Notes: generated from the letters alone by a model not told the origin. Counted from the stretch's first letter, positions 30,405-39,144 are shown. The stretch is DNA of 64,000 nt from Spirobacillus cienkowskii (GCF_037081835.1 NZ_CP146516.1:1-64000); one strand, 5' to 3'. Numbers and translations are program-made.

Positions 30405-32032
30405 TTTGAATTCCCCCTGTAAGAGTTTGGTAAACCACCACACATTGCAAGACCGAGCGTGTGTTCATTTGCTTCATTTCTATTGTATTCAGCCACAATA
30501 CTTCCGCCATACATCACAACAATTCTGTCTGATAGTGTTATAATTTCATCCAATTCTGAAGAAATTAATAATACTCCTACTCCTTTATCTCTTTCGGCAA
30601 CGATTTGTTTATGAATATACTCAATTGCGCCTATATCAACGCCACGGGTAGGATTTGCAGCTACAATTAATTTGGGTTCTTTTCCAAATTCACGTGCAAT
30701 AATTATTTTCTGTTGATTTCCCCCAGAAAATCCAGAAGCATTAAGTTTTGAATTTCTTGGTCTTACGTCATATTGTATCATTTCTTGTGCAACTGTTTTT
30801 TGAATTTCTTTAATTTTTTGTAGGAAACCAAATCTAAATTTCTTTTCCCAATGTCTGCCTAAAATATAATTTTCTTCAGCTGACATATTAAGTAATAAAC
30901 CGTTTTTGTGTCTGTCTTCTGGAATTAAACCAACAATTAAATCCAACATTTGTGAGCTTTTTTTATGTTTTATTGCTTTACCTAGAAGGTAAATATCACC
31001 AGTGGCAGGATGATGAGAAGAAATTTTTTTTCCGAAATATTTTTGTGGATGAAAAATAATATCAATAAGCTCTGATTGCCCATTTCCTTCAACACCAGCT
31101 ATGCCAACAATTTCACCGGCCTTTACAGTAAGAGAAACTTCATGAAGCAAATTTCTTTTGGAATCTTTGGTTTGATAGTTTTTTAATGTAACGTTATTTA
31201 TTTCTAAAACAGGATTTCCGACATTTTTATTTGAAGGAATATTAGGATATAAATTTACATTTCTTCCAACCATCATAGAAGCAATTTTTTCTTCAGTTGC
31301 TTCAGAAGTTCTCATTTCTCCTACAACTTTACCTGAGCGAAAAATAACAATATTATCAGTAAAATTTAAAACCTCTTTAAGTTTATGTGTAACAATAATT
31401 ATTGTTTTACCTTCTTCTTTAAGCTTTCTAAGATTTTCAAATAGTTCATTCACCTCGATAGGGGTTAATACTGCAGTAGGTTCATCTAGTATCAGAATTT
31501 CTGCGTTTCTATAAAGAAGTTTTAATATTTCTATTCGCTGCTGCATACCAACAGGAAGCTTTGAAATTTTAATGTTTAATGGAACATTTAACCCATATTT
31601 TTTAGCTATAGTTTCTATTTCTAATTTTGCTTTTTTTCTATCAATAAAATTAAATGGTGTTGGAATATAAGGAAGAAGCAAAGTATGTGATTCATCGCCA
31701 AGTATAATGTTATCTAAACCAGTAACATTTTCTGCTAACATAAAGTGTTGATGAACCATACCAATGCCGTTTTTGATGGCATCCTTAGGCGAATTCCAGT
31801 GTTGTGGTTTTCCATTAACTAAAATTTCTCCTTCATCTTCTTTATACAATCCAAACAATATTTTCATTGCAGTGGATTTTCCCGCACCATTTTCGCCAAC
31901 TAAAGCCTGAATTGTTCCTTTTTTAACAGAAAAACTAATATTATCGTTAGCGACAACATTGCCAAAAGTTTTTTTAACTTTTTTGAACTCTACTGCTATA
32001 TTTGACTCTGAGTTATTACATTTAGTTTTCAT
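30401..32032 (-). CDS. BMP-type (nucleoside) ABC transporter ATPase, two ABC domains
   Basis: Energises the importer. The first ABC domain has Walker A GENGAGKSTAMK near residues 43-54, a Q-loop in GMVHQHFML and Walker B ILILDEPTAVLTP. The second has GVEGNGQSELIDI as a degenerate Walker A, then the signature ASGFSGGNQQKIIIARE and ANPTRGVDIGA. The tandem domain form and 543 residues match NupA/YufO and RbsA-like ATPases. The gene lies between the binding-protein gene and the two permeases in one minus-strand run. Confidence 0.94.
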   Translation of the reverse strand: MKTKCNNSESNIAVEFKKVKKTFGNVVANDNISFSVKKGTIQALVGENGAGKSTAMKILFGLYKEDEGEILVNGKPQHWNSPKDAIKNGIGMVHQHFMLAENVTGLDNIILGDESHTLLLPYIPTPFNFIDRKKAKLEIETIAKKYGLNVPLNIKISKLPVGMQQRIEILKLLYRNAEILILDEPTAVLTPIEVNELFENLRKLKEEGKTIIIVTHKLKEVLNFTDNIVIFRSGKVVGEMRTSEATEEKIASMMVGRNVNLYPNIPSNKNVGNPVLEINNVTLKNYQTKDSKRNLLHEVSLTVKAGEIVGIAGVEGNGQSELIDIIFHPQKYFGKKISSHHPATGDIYLLGKAIKHKKSSQMLDLIVGLIPEDRHKNGLLLNMSAEENYILGRHWEKKFRFGFLQKIKEIQKTVAQEMIQYDVRPRNSKLNASGFSGGNQQKIIIAREFGKEPKLIVAANPTRGVDIGAIEYIHKQIVAERDKGVGVLLISSELDEIITLSDRIVVMYGGSIVAEYNRNEANEHTLGLAMCGGLPNSYRGNSK

Positions 32033-32064
32033 TTTGTACTTATCTTAGTTGTTATTTAAGTGTT

Positions 32065-33108
32065 TTAGTTTTTACTCGTTTTATAATAATCTGGAACCTC
32101 AATTTCATTATCAATAATTCCATGTTTTATTTTATTTATTTTATGAATTTCTTCATTATTAAATAATGATTTGTTATGACTATCTAACGACCAATCAATA
32201 CCACCGTCTGAAAAACCATATCTAATAACACCAGTTGTAAATTTATTGTTTAAATAATCTTGAATTGCTTCAAATACTTTTAAATCAACTTTTTTCTCCA
32301 TACTTGTAAGGACAAGACCTGGCGCAATATAATTTTGGTTAGAGTCTACTCCAATAATAAATTTTTTTGATTGTTTTTTATTAACTTCCATAACAGCATC
32401 AAACACACCTTGAGATGAGCCTCCTGCTGCAACAAATATGACATCAGAACCTTGATTGTACATAGACATAGCGAGCTCTTTTGCTTTTGTTGGGTTATTC
32501 CAAGCGCTAGAAGTTATTCCTACATAAGTTACTGTGGTTTTAATTTTTGGATCAATATATTTTGCCCCTGATTCAAAACCTAAGGCAAATCTTTTAATTA
32601 AAGGAATTTCCATTCCCCCAATAAAGCCAATTTGTTTAGACTTTGATTTCATTGCTGCAATCGCTCCAACAAGAAAACTACCTTCATGTTCTTGAAATGA
32701 TATTGATCTTATGTTCGGTTCATTAATATTAGAATCCACTAATATATATTTTTGATTAGGAAATTTTTTTGCAATTTTACCGACCGTATCTGAGTTATTA
32801 AACCCAACTGCGATGATTAACGCACACTCTCCAGAAGAGAATGACCGCATGAATTGCTGAGATTGTGAATCTTCTCTAACTGTAACAAACTTGCTATCTT
32901 TAGAGATTTTTAATTCTTTTTGTGCTTTGACAAAACCTTCATAAGCTGATTGGTTGAAGGATTTGTCATCCTTACCACCTTTATCAAGAACAAGGCAAAT
33001 TTTAGGATTTTTTTCTAAAGATGAGCTTGAAGTATTTCCGTAAGACAAAAAATTAAAATAAATAAGTTGAGAAACGATAAGTACTTTTATAAAATTTGAT
33101 GTTTTCAT
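32065..33108 (-). CDS. BMP-family substrate-binding protein (copy 1)
   Basis: Periplasmic binding protein that delivers ligand to the permeases. KICLVLDKGGKDDKSFNQSAYEGF is the N-terminal family signature, and SISFQEHEGSFLVGAIAAM, GFIGGMEIPLIKRFALGF and DVIFVAAGGSSQGVFDAV follow. The ATG at 33108 opens a signal peptide (MKTSNFIKVLIVSQLIYFNF). No lipobox cysteine is seen, although most BMP proteins are lipoproteins. GGAG lies 12 bp upstream. It is followed by the ATPase and permease genes. It is closely similar in motif order to the second copy upstream. Confidence 0.92.
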   Translation of the reverse strand: MKTSNFIKVLIVSQLIYFNFLSYGNTSSSSLEKNPKICLVLDKGGKDDKSFNQSAYEGFVKAQKELKISKDSKFVTVREDSQSQQFMRSFSSGECALIIAVGFNNSDTVGKIAKKFPNQKYILVDSNINEPNIRSISFQEHEGSFLVGAIAAMKSKSKQIGFIGGMEIPLIKRFALGFESGAKYIDPKIKTTVTYVGITSSAWNNPTKAKELAMSMYNQGSDVIFVAAGGSSQGVFDAVMEVNKKQSKKFIIGVDSNQNYIAPGLVLTSMEKKVDLKVFEAIQDYLNNKFTTGVIRYGFSDGGIDWSLDSHNKSLFNNEEIHKINKIKHGIIDNEIEVPDYYKTSKN

Positions 33109-33536
33109 GCTAATTTTATGCTCCAATAAAATAAGTTATGTTTTTTAATAAAGTAAAAAAATTATATATTATTTTATACCCTGTGTTTATTTTCTTGATA
33201 AATGAAGAGCGGCTAAAATAAGTATATATTTTTAAAGAAAAAATAAATGTCGTAGTTTGTAATATCATTAAAAAAATCCTTTGTTTAGGTTAAGAAACAA
33301 AGGATTTTTTAGAATTTGATCTAAATTTATAATTTTATCAAGCAAAGTCATTAAGAGTATTTTGACTTTTTTTATCTCAACATTGCCTTTTTTATGGTTT
33401 GAAATCTTGTTTTTTATATTGAGAAATTTAAGGTTTTTTGAAAGTTTTGTTTTTGTAAAAACATTATATTTAATTACAAAAAATAATTCTGGAATATATT
33501 TATTCATTCTGATAAACCTCATATTACTCAAACACT
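33109..33536. other. Gap between the two BMP genes
   Basis: Very AT-rich. It holds the terminator at 33270-33311 and, by position, a promoter for copy 1. A minus-strand ORF at 33268-33531 (87 codons) runs into the terminator hairpin and has low-complexity composition, so I do not call it a gene. Confidence 0.6.
33270..33311 (-). terminator. Strong rho-independent terminator between BMP copies
   Basis: A 16-bp perfect stem, AAAAAATCCTTTGTTT with its complement, around an 8-base loop (AGGTTAAG). The A and T ends make it work on either strand. By position it ends the transcript of BMP copy 2, separating that gene from the transporter operon. Confidence 0.9.
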
Positions 33537-34628
33537 TTATTTTTTTTCAATTTCATAATAATCAGGAACGGTAATTTTTCCATTAATTATTTTTTCTTTA
33601 ATATCTTGAATTGTTTTTATTTGATTTTCAGAATAAAATTTCTTGTTATGTTCATCTAAAGCCCAATCTACTCCTCCATCTTTTAATCCATATGAAATGT
33701 GGTTTGCGGTGTATTTGTCGTCTAAAAAATCTTTTATACTACTGTAAACTGCTTTATCTACTCTTTTTACCATACTTGTAATAATTATATCTGGCTTAAT
33801 CCAGTTTTGATTTGAGTCAACTCCAATAGAGTAAAAAGCTTTTTTATTATTAAATTTTTTATTCATTTGCTCAGCAGAATCAAATACACCTTGTCCTGAG
33901 TTTGCCGCAACTTGAAAAATGACATCAATTCCTTCGTTGTATTGCGAAAGTGCAAGTTCTTTTGCTTTGGCCGGATTATTCCAAGCGTCATGGGTCACGC
34001 CCACATATGAGCTAGTTGTTTTTATCTTAGGATTTAAATACTTAGCGCCAGCGACATAACCTGTTTCAAACCTGCGAATAAGTGGAATATCCATGCCTCC
34101 AATAAAACCTATTTTTCCTGAAACCGACTTCATTGCTGCAACGGCACCAACCAAAAATGAGCCATCATGTTCTTGAAATGTAATAGAACGGATGTTGTGA
34201 TTTTTGTTTTTGTCTTCGATGTTCGTATCTATAGCAAGAAATTTTTTATCAAGGTATTTTTGTGCAAGTTCTGGTAGGTATGTTGATGGATTAAAGCCAA
34301 TTGCAATAATTAAATCACAGTTAGCTGATGTTGCAAAGCTCCTAAAAAATTGGGCAATTTGAGAATCATTTTTTGGTTCTACAAATTTACTCCCTTTGTT
34401 GATATTGAAGTCTTTGAGTGCTTTACCAAAACCAATGACTGCCGATTCGTTGAACGAATGATTGTCTTTGCCTCCCTTGTCGAGCACCATACAAATTTTT
34501 TTATTTTCTAAAGGTTTTTTTATATTATTGTCTGTGTTAGCAAAAGATTCAAAATTATTAGTAACATATAAGCTTGTTAGTATGGTTATAATTATTCTTG
34601 CTTTTTTGATTAAATGATAAGGAGGCAC
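33537..34628 (-). CDS. BMP-family substrate-binding protein (copy 2)
   Basis: Paralogue of the copy downstream with the same blocks: KICMVLDKGGKDNHSFNES, SITFQEHDGSFLVGAVAAM, GFIGGMDIPLIRRFETGY and FQVAANSGQGVFDSA. A signal peptide (ARIIITILTSLYVTNN, ending near SFA) leads it to the periplasm; no lipobox is seen. The start is GTG 34628, supported by AAAGGA six bases upstream. It is cut off from the transporter operon by a strong terminator, so it may be expressed separately and give the importer a second specificity. That is inference. Confidence 0.92.
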   Translation of the reverse strand: MPPYHLIKKARIIITILTSLYVTNNFESFANTDNNIKKPLENKKICMVLDKGGKDNHSFNESAVIGFGKALKDFNINKGSKFVEPKNDSQIAQFFRSFATSANCDLIIAIGFNPSTYLPELAQKYLDKKFLAIDTNIEDKNKNHNIRSITFQEHDGSFLVGAVAAMKSVSGKIGFIGGMDIPLIRRFETGYVAGAKYLNPKIKTTSSYVGVTHDAWNNPAKAKELALSQYNEGIDVIFQVAANSGQGVFDSAEQMNKKFNNKKAFYSIGVDSNQNWIKPDIIITSMVKRVDKAVYSSIKDFLDDKYTANHISYGLKDGGVDWALDEHNKKFYSENQIKTIQDIKEKIINGKITVPDYYEIEKK

Positions 34629-34710
34629 GAGAGATCCTTTCAGGGTAAAGTTTCTTGGTGAAATGAATTACTTAGCCATATAGGCAAGAATCTGAAAAGG
34701 CATAACACAA
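34629..34710 (-). promoter_or_regulatory. Structured 5' leader covering the ribosome-binding site of BMP copy 2
   Basis: Read on the minus strand, CCTTTTCAG (34692-34700) can pair with CTGAAAGG (34636-34643), which contains the AAAGGA ribosome-binding site. Inside it, TTCTTG pairs with CAAGAA and GCC with GGC around TATAT. The nested stems leave an asymmetric internal loop (ACTTTACC). This looks like a translation-blocking element or riboswitch. It does not match the purine, preQ1, TPP or SAM consensus that I know. Confidence 0.4.
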
Positions 34711-34890
34711 AAGAATCAAATGTTTCTAGGAGTTTTTTTTGATTCCCTAAAGCTTTTAAACTTCTAGGAGTTTTTTCTAATATTAACCTCAATGAATAAA
34801 AAATCGTGATTGTATGTTGACTAATCTTTTTTGATTTTGTACATCACAAGTCACCTTGCAGTAAGGAAGTATCTTTAGCTGCTGTATGTT

Positions 34891-34967
34891 GCGCGGTTAG
34901 CTCAGCTGGATAGAGCACCAGACTACGAATCTGGCGGTCAGGCGTTCGAATCGCTTACCGCGCGCCA
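34891..34967 (+). tRNA. tRNA-Arg (anticodon ACG), CCA encoded
   Basis: Acceptor GCGCGGT pairs with ACCGCGC, then discriminator G and CCA (34965-34967). The anticodon stem CCAGA/TCTGG holds CTACGAA, giving anticodon ACG, whose A34 is normally converted to inosine by TadA. TadA is encoded 128 bp downstream. Confidence 0.97.
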
Positions 34968-34979
34968 CATTTTCCCTTG

Positions 34980-35070
34980 GGAGCGATGGGTGAGTTGGCT
35001 TAAACCACGCCCTTGCTAAGGGCGCGAAGGGGAGACTCTTCCGAGGGTTCGAATCCCTCTCGCTCCGCCA
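34980..35070 (+). tRNA. tRNA-Ser (anticodon GCU), CCA encoded
   Basis: Acceptor GGAGCGA pairs with TCGCTCC, then G and CCA (35068-35070). The anticodon loop TTGCTAA inside the CGCCC/GGGCG stem gives anticodon GCT (Ser, AGC/AGU). A long variable arm (AAGGGGAGACTCTTCC) is present. A T run follows at once (CCTTTTTTTA). Confidence 0.96.
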
Positions 35071-35095
35071 CCTTTTTTTATAAGCGTTATTCATA

Positions 35096-35590
35096 TTGTT
35101 TCCATTTAATATAGCTGACCATAATCACTTTATGACAAGATGCCTTGATTTAGCTCGAAATGCCGCAGCTATTGGTGAGGTCCCTGTTGGCGCCATTATT
35201 GTAGATTCTAATAAAAATATTATTACAGAAGCGCATAATCTTAGAGAAACAAATAAAACGGCCACCGCTCATGCAGAACTCATTGCAATAGAAAAGGCCT
35301 GTCAATCTCGGTCGCAATGGCGTCTTCAAGACTGTACCCTTTACGTTTCGCTTGAGCCATGTTTTATGTGTGCAGGGGCTATAATTCTTGCAAGAATACC
35401 TAGAGTTGTGTTTGCGGCTTCAGACCCTAAAGCAGGTGCTGTTGGGTCATTATTTAATGTATTGAACGATAGTCGTTTAAATCATAGATGCGAAGTCATT
35501 GCTGGTGTATGCTCTGAGGAGTCTTCTCGGCTATTAAAATCATTTTTTCAAGAGCGTAGAAAAAAATCGGGTTGCAGCTGTGGGACTTAA
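35096..35590 (+). CDS. tadA: tRNA-specific adenosine deaminase (A34 to inosine)
   Basis: Deaminates the wobble adenosine of tRNA-Arg(ACG). The zinc-dependent deaminase motifs are TAHAELIAI (His and catalytic Glu) and LEPCFMCAGAI (PCxxC zinc ligands). The N-terminal helix and GEVPVGAIIV match the family. Start is at TTG 35096, because the next ATG (35132) would cut the first helix; no clear ribosome-binding site is seen for either. 164 residues. Its substrate tRNA gene lies just upstream on the same strand. Confidence 0.95.
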   Translation: MFPFNIADHNHFMTRCLDLARNAAAIGEVPVGAIIVDSNKNIITEAHNLRETNKTATAHAELIAIEKACQSRSQWRLQDCTLYVSLEPCFMCAGAIILARIPRVVFAASDPKAGAVGSLFNVLNDSRLNHRCEVIAGVCSEESSRLLKSFFQERRKKSGCSCGT

Positions 35591-35896
35591 ATTCAATAAT
35601 TAATTCAAAATTACAATAATATATTAAAACACAACGAATTCCTAAATATTTTATAAATTAAAAATAATTCTTAATAAAAATCTTGCTTTTTCGGTGGGCT
35701 AAAAAATTTATAAACCATATTTCAAGTAGAAAGAGGTTTTTATTGCTTGTGCTAAGCACATTGTACTACGTACAATGTGCTTGCATGATGGTGAAGCCAA
35801 CTATGCCTTTTCTCTGATAGTTTATGTAATTTATTGAGAGAAAAGAAGCTAAGAAATTAATTACTTTTAAATTAATTTGTCATGAAGGATGACTTT
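35591..35896. promoter_or_regulatory. Upstream region of glmU/glmS with two stem-loops
   Basis: A gene-free stretch of about 300 bp. It holds a near-perfect 13-bp-arm palindrome at 35754-35782 (AAGCACATTGTAC, a 3-base centre, then its complement) and a second stem-loop at 35807-35846 (CTTTTCTCT with AGAGAAAAG). Neither is followed by a T run, so they look more like operators or mRNA leader structures than terminators. No glmS ribozyme core is recognised. Confidence 0.5.
35754..35782. repeat. Long palindrome upstream of glmU
   Basis: Arms AAGCACATTGTAC and GTACAATGTGCTT around TAC. Just before the palindrome, TGTGCT is followed by an overlapping complement (AGCACA), so part of the motif is repeated. 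Confidence 0.8.
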
Positions 35897-36706
35897 GTGG
35901 AAATACAAAAAATTCTTAAAGAAAAAACTATTGGAGTTGTGCTTGCTGCAGGAATGGGTAAAAGAATGAAATCTGATATTCCTAAGGTAGCACATGTACT
36001 GTATGGTAAACCTCTTTTAATTTGGGCAATGCACGCATTGATTGATACTGGTATTGATAAAATTGTTATAGTTATTGCTCCAACTCAAACAGTGGTTGAA
36101 GAGTTGATTAAAAATCATCAATTTCCAAGTCACATAACAATAAAATTAGCATATCAAGACATGCCATTAGGAACAGGGCATGCTGCACGCTGTGGCATAG
36201 AAGCGGTATCTAAATATTTTGTGCAAGAAGCAGATTTAGAAACAAATATACTTATTGCTTATGGAGATACGCCTGCTGTTAGTAGTGTAACTTTTCAAGA
36301 GTTTATATATTTTCATCTACAACAAAAAAATTATTTTACTATATTGGCATTTAAAACAAAAAATCCTTTTGGCTATGGTAGAATTATAACTGATAAAAAT
36401 GGAAATTTTTTAGAAATTTGCGAAGAAAAAGATTGCACTGAAGAACAAAAAACAATTCTACTTTGTAATTCTGGATTTTTATGTGGTAATTATTTTCAGT
36501 TTCAAAAGATATTGCCGCAATTAAAAAATGAAAATGCCTCCAAAGAATATTATTTAACAGATGTTCCTATATTAGCAAGTAAACTTGATGGTAAAGTTGG
36601 TTATTTAATTAGTAAAAATGAAGAAGAACTTTTGGGGATAAATTCCCAAGAACAATTGAAAGAAATGGAATTAAAATTTCAAAAAAAATTTTTAAATGCG
36701 AAATGA
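35897..36706 (+). CDS. glmU: UDP-N-acetylglucosamine pyrophosphorylase domain protein (GlmU N-terminal half only)
   Basis: Nucleotidyltransferase that makes UDP-GlcNAc from UTP and GlcNAc-1-phosphate. Motifs are VVLAAGMGKRMKSDIPKVAH (UTP loop with the catalytic Arg and Lys), QDMPLGTGHAA, IAYGDTPAV, ILAFKTKNPFGYGRII, EEKDCTEEQ and LCNSGFL. The ORF stops at ~270 residues, where bifunctional GlmU (~456) continues into the left-handed helix acetyltransferase domain. So the acetylation step must be encoded elsewhere. Start taken at GTG 35897, with AAGGA seven bases upstream; an ATG at 35882 has none. glmS follows 9 bp downstream, giving a GlcN-6-P to UDP-GlcNAc unit. Confidence 0.88.
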   Translation: MEIQKILKEKTIGVVLAAGMGKRMKSDIPKVAHVLYGKPLLIWAMHALIDTGIDKIVIVIAPTQTVVEELIKNHQFPSHITIKLAYQDMPLGTGHAARCGIEAVSKYFVQEADLETNILIAYGDTPAVSSVTFQEFIYFHLQQKNYFTILAFKTKNPFGYGRIITDKNGNFLEICEEKDCTEEQKTILLCNSGFLCGNYFQFQKILPQLKNENASKEYYLTDVPILASKLDGKVGYLISKNEEELLGINSQEQLKEMELKFQKKFLNAK

Positions 36707-36715
36707 GGTGAAAAT

Positions 36716-38566
36716 ATGTGTGGAGTTATAGGATATATTGGCTCTGGAGCCACACCTGAATTTTTTTATAATGCTTTAAAACGATTAGAATATCGAGGAT
36801 ATGATTCTGCAGGTATAGCAATGATGGATTCTACCGGTGTTTTTATTCAACGTGCAGAAGGTAAACTTTTAAATTTACAAAAAAAACTTGATAAATTTCC
36901 TAGCTCTACAAAAATTGGAATTGGCCATACTCGTTGGGCGACACATGGAAAACCCTCGGAAGCAAATGCACATCCTCATCGTTCAGAAAATATAATTTTA
37001 TTGCATAATGGTATAATAGAAAATTATAAAACGATTAAGAATTTTTTGATTGAAAAAGGATATAATTTTCTTAGTGAAACAGATACAGAAGTTGCTGCTC
37101 ATTTATTAAATTATGAATATAAAAAACAAAATGATAAACTAAAACCAATAGAAAAAATGAAAAAAGCAATTTATGCTGTAGTTTCGCAAATTAAGGGCGC
37201 ATTTGCTTTTGGAATTTTATGTACAGAAATACCAGATACTTTATTTGTAGTAAAATATGGTTCTCCAATAGTTTTAGGAGTTGGGGATAATGAAAATTAT
37301 ATGGCATCTGGAATTACAGCTTTAGTAGATCATACGCGGTCTGTAATAATTCTTGAAGATAAAGAAATAGCTTTTTTAACAGCAGAAGATATATCTATAG
37401 TTGATTTTACTGGAAACCCAATAAATAGAGATCCTATTTTAGTTTCTTGGTCTACAAGTATGTTAGAAAAAAATGGTTATGATCACTTTATGCTAAAAGA
37501 AATACACGAGCAACCACAAGCAGTCGCTCAAACTATTAAAGGAAGATATGATAAATTATCAGGTAAAATTAATTTATCTGGATACGGAATTAAGAATTTA
37601 AAATTAACAGAAATTGATCGAATTCAAATTATCGCATGCGGAACGAGTTACTATGCTGGTTGTTTATCTCGTTACTTTATAGAAAAATTTTCTGGAATTC
37701 CTGTTGAAGTAGAGTTAGCAAGTGAGTTTAGGTACAAAGCGCCAACTATGAATAGTAAGACCTTGTGTGTTGCAATATCGCAAAGTGGTGAAACTATTGA
37801 CACACTTCAAGCAATGAAGTTCGCAAAAGAAAATCATGCAAAAACAATTGCAATAGTTAATGTTCCTGGTAGCAGTATTGCGCATGTTTGTGATGAAGAA
37901 AGTTTAATTTTTGCAGGGCCAGAAGTTGGTGTCGCTAGTACTAAAGCGTTTTCTGCCCAATTAAGTTCTTTAATGATACTTGCTTTAGCTTTAGCACAAG
38001 AAAATAAAAAATTAAGTTCTGAAAAAATTACAGAATATATAGACGAATTGGTTAAAGTACCAAGTTTTATAGAAAAATTATTAGAAAAATCTAATTTAAT
38101 TAAAGATATTTCTGAAAAATATGCGAGTTTATCAAGTTTGCTATATATTGGCAGAGGGTATCATTGGCCTGTAGCCTTAGAGGGAGCTTTAAAGTTAAAA
38201 GAAATTTCTTATATTCACGCTGAAGGTTATGCTGCAGGTGAATTAAAGCATGGGCCAATTGCGTTAATTGATGAAAATATGCATGTTGTGTGCATTGCTC
38301 CTAAAGATTTGTATTATGAAAAAACATTAAGTAACATAGAAGAAATTAGGGCAAGAGGTGGTAAAATTCTTGCTATTGGTACAGAAGGAGATAATGATTT
38401 ACAAAGTATTTCAAATGATTTTATTGGAATACCAGAATGTAGTGATCTTATTCTCCCATTTTTAACTACAGTACCAATGCACTTATTAGCATATTGGATT
38501 GCGGTAAAAAAAGGTACAGATGTTGATCAACCCCGAAATTTAGCTAAAAGCGTAACTGTTGAGTAA
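36716..38566 (+). CDS. glmS: Glutamine-fructose-6-phosphate aminotransferase (isomerizing)
   Basis: Makes glucosamine-6-phosphate, the entry to cell-wall amino sugars. Nucleophile Cys2 follows the start Met (MCGVIGYIG), with HTRWATHGKPSEANAHPH and LHNGIIENY in the glutaminase domain. Two SIS domains follow: CGTSYYAGCLSRY, ISQSGETIDTLQAM, EGALKLKEISYIHAEGYAAGELKHGP. It ends with the canonical DQPRNLAKSVTVE. 616 residues. GAGGTG precedes ATG 36716. Confidence 0.98.
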   Translation: MCGVIGYIGSGATPEFFYNALKRLEYRGYDSAGIAMMDSTGVFIQRAEGKLLNLQKKLDKFPSSTKIGIGHTRWATHGKPSEANAHPHRSENIILLHNGIIENYKTIKNFLIEKGYNFLSETDTEVAAHLLNYEYKKQNDKLKPIEKMKKAIYAVVSQIKGAFAFGILCTEIPDTLFVVKYGSPIVLGVGDNENYMASGITALVDHTRSVIILEDKEIAFLTAEDISIVDFTGNPINRDPILVSWSTSMLEKNGYDHFMLKEIHEQPQAVAQTIKGRYDKLSGKINLSGYGIKNLKLTEIDRIQIIACGTSYYAGCLSRYFIEKFSGIPVEVELASEFRYKAPTMNSKTLCVAISQSGETIDTLQAMKFAKENHAKTIAIVNVPGSSIAHVCDEESLIFAGPEVGVASTKAFSAQLSSLMILALALAQENKKLSSEKITEYIDELVKVPSFIEKLLEKSNLIKDISEKYASLSSLLYIGRGYHWPVALEGALKLKEISYIHAEGYAAGELKHGPIALIDENMHVVCIAPKDLYYEKTLSNIEEIRARGGKILAIGTEGDNDLQSISNDFIGIPECSDLILPFLTTVPMHLLAYWIAVKKGTDVDQPRNLAKSVTVE

Positions 38567-38599
38567 GAATAATTTAAAAATTTATTTAAATTATTCTTA
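38564..38599 (+). terminator. Stem-loop at the end of glmS
   Basis: TAAGAATAATTTAAA and its complement form a 15-bp, AT-only stem overlapping the glmS stop codon. No T run follows, so it may act as a 3' stabiliser or a weak terminator. Confidence 0.5.
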
Positions 38600-38731
38600 G
38601 GATAAACAAGTAATAGGTTAATTTTACAGCCAAAAAACTATACACTTTACAATGCAAATATTTTTTATTGTTTGCCATTATTTAATATAATAAATTTATA
38701 AAATAATTTATTAAAAGTAATGGAGATAAAA

Positions 38732-39106
38732 ATGATAAGAGCATTCTTATTATTAGCTTTTTTCTCAGTAACTGCATTTGCTGAAACTCCACAAGATTTC
38801 TTAACACAATACGAAAAATTGTCTGGTAAGTCTTCTATTTCTAGAGGGCAGCAATTTTTTACAAAAACACACGGAAAAGAATGGAGTTGCGCAAGTTGCC
38901 ATAATAATCCCCCCACAACGCAAGGCAAGCACATGGAAACAGGTAAAAGAGTTAAGCCTCTTGCACCTGCATTTAATCCAAAAAGATTTACTAAAGAAGA
39001 AAAGGTAAACAAATGGTTTAAACGGAATTGTAATGATGTACTTGGTCGCGAATGTACTTGGCAGGAAAAAGCAGATGTTCTCGCATATTTAATATCTCTT
39101 AAATAA
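38732..39106 (+). CDS. DUF1924/SHP-like monoheme c-type cytochrome
   Basis: Signal peptide MIRAFLLLAFFSVTAFA, then a mature region with one heme motif CASCH. PTTQGKHMETGKRVKPLAPAFNP and DVLGRECTWQEKADVLAYLISLK match DUF1924 (sphaeroides heme protein-like). Two further cysteines (NCND, REC) are kept. Start ATG 38732 with GGAG six bases upstream. A cytochrome b gene follows 38 bp downstream, as in SHP clusters where these proteins exchange electrons. Confidence 0.87.
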   Translation: MIRAFLLLAFFSVTAFAETPQDFLTQYEKLSGKSSISRGQQFFTKTHGKEWSCASCHNNPPTTQGKHMETGKRVKPLAPAFNPKRFTKEEKVNKWFKRNCNDVLGRECTWQEKADVLAYLISLK

Positions 39107-39144
39107 ATTGTGAATTAACTCTTTAATAGGCGGGGTGTGCCTAA

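Noticed and set aside
33268-33531. 87-codon minus-strand ORF between the BMP genes
   Set aside because: Low-complexity Lys/Ile/Asn composition, ends inside the terminator hairpin, no ribosome-binding site and no recognisable motif.
34629-34710. Purine riboswitch before BMP copy 2
   Set aside because: The conserved TATA junction and kissing-loop pattern are absent; only the location is similar.
34724-34776. Direct repeat TTCTAGGAGTTTTTT (two copies)
   Set aside because: Two short copies 38 bp apart in AT-rich DNA; no function or extension seen.
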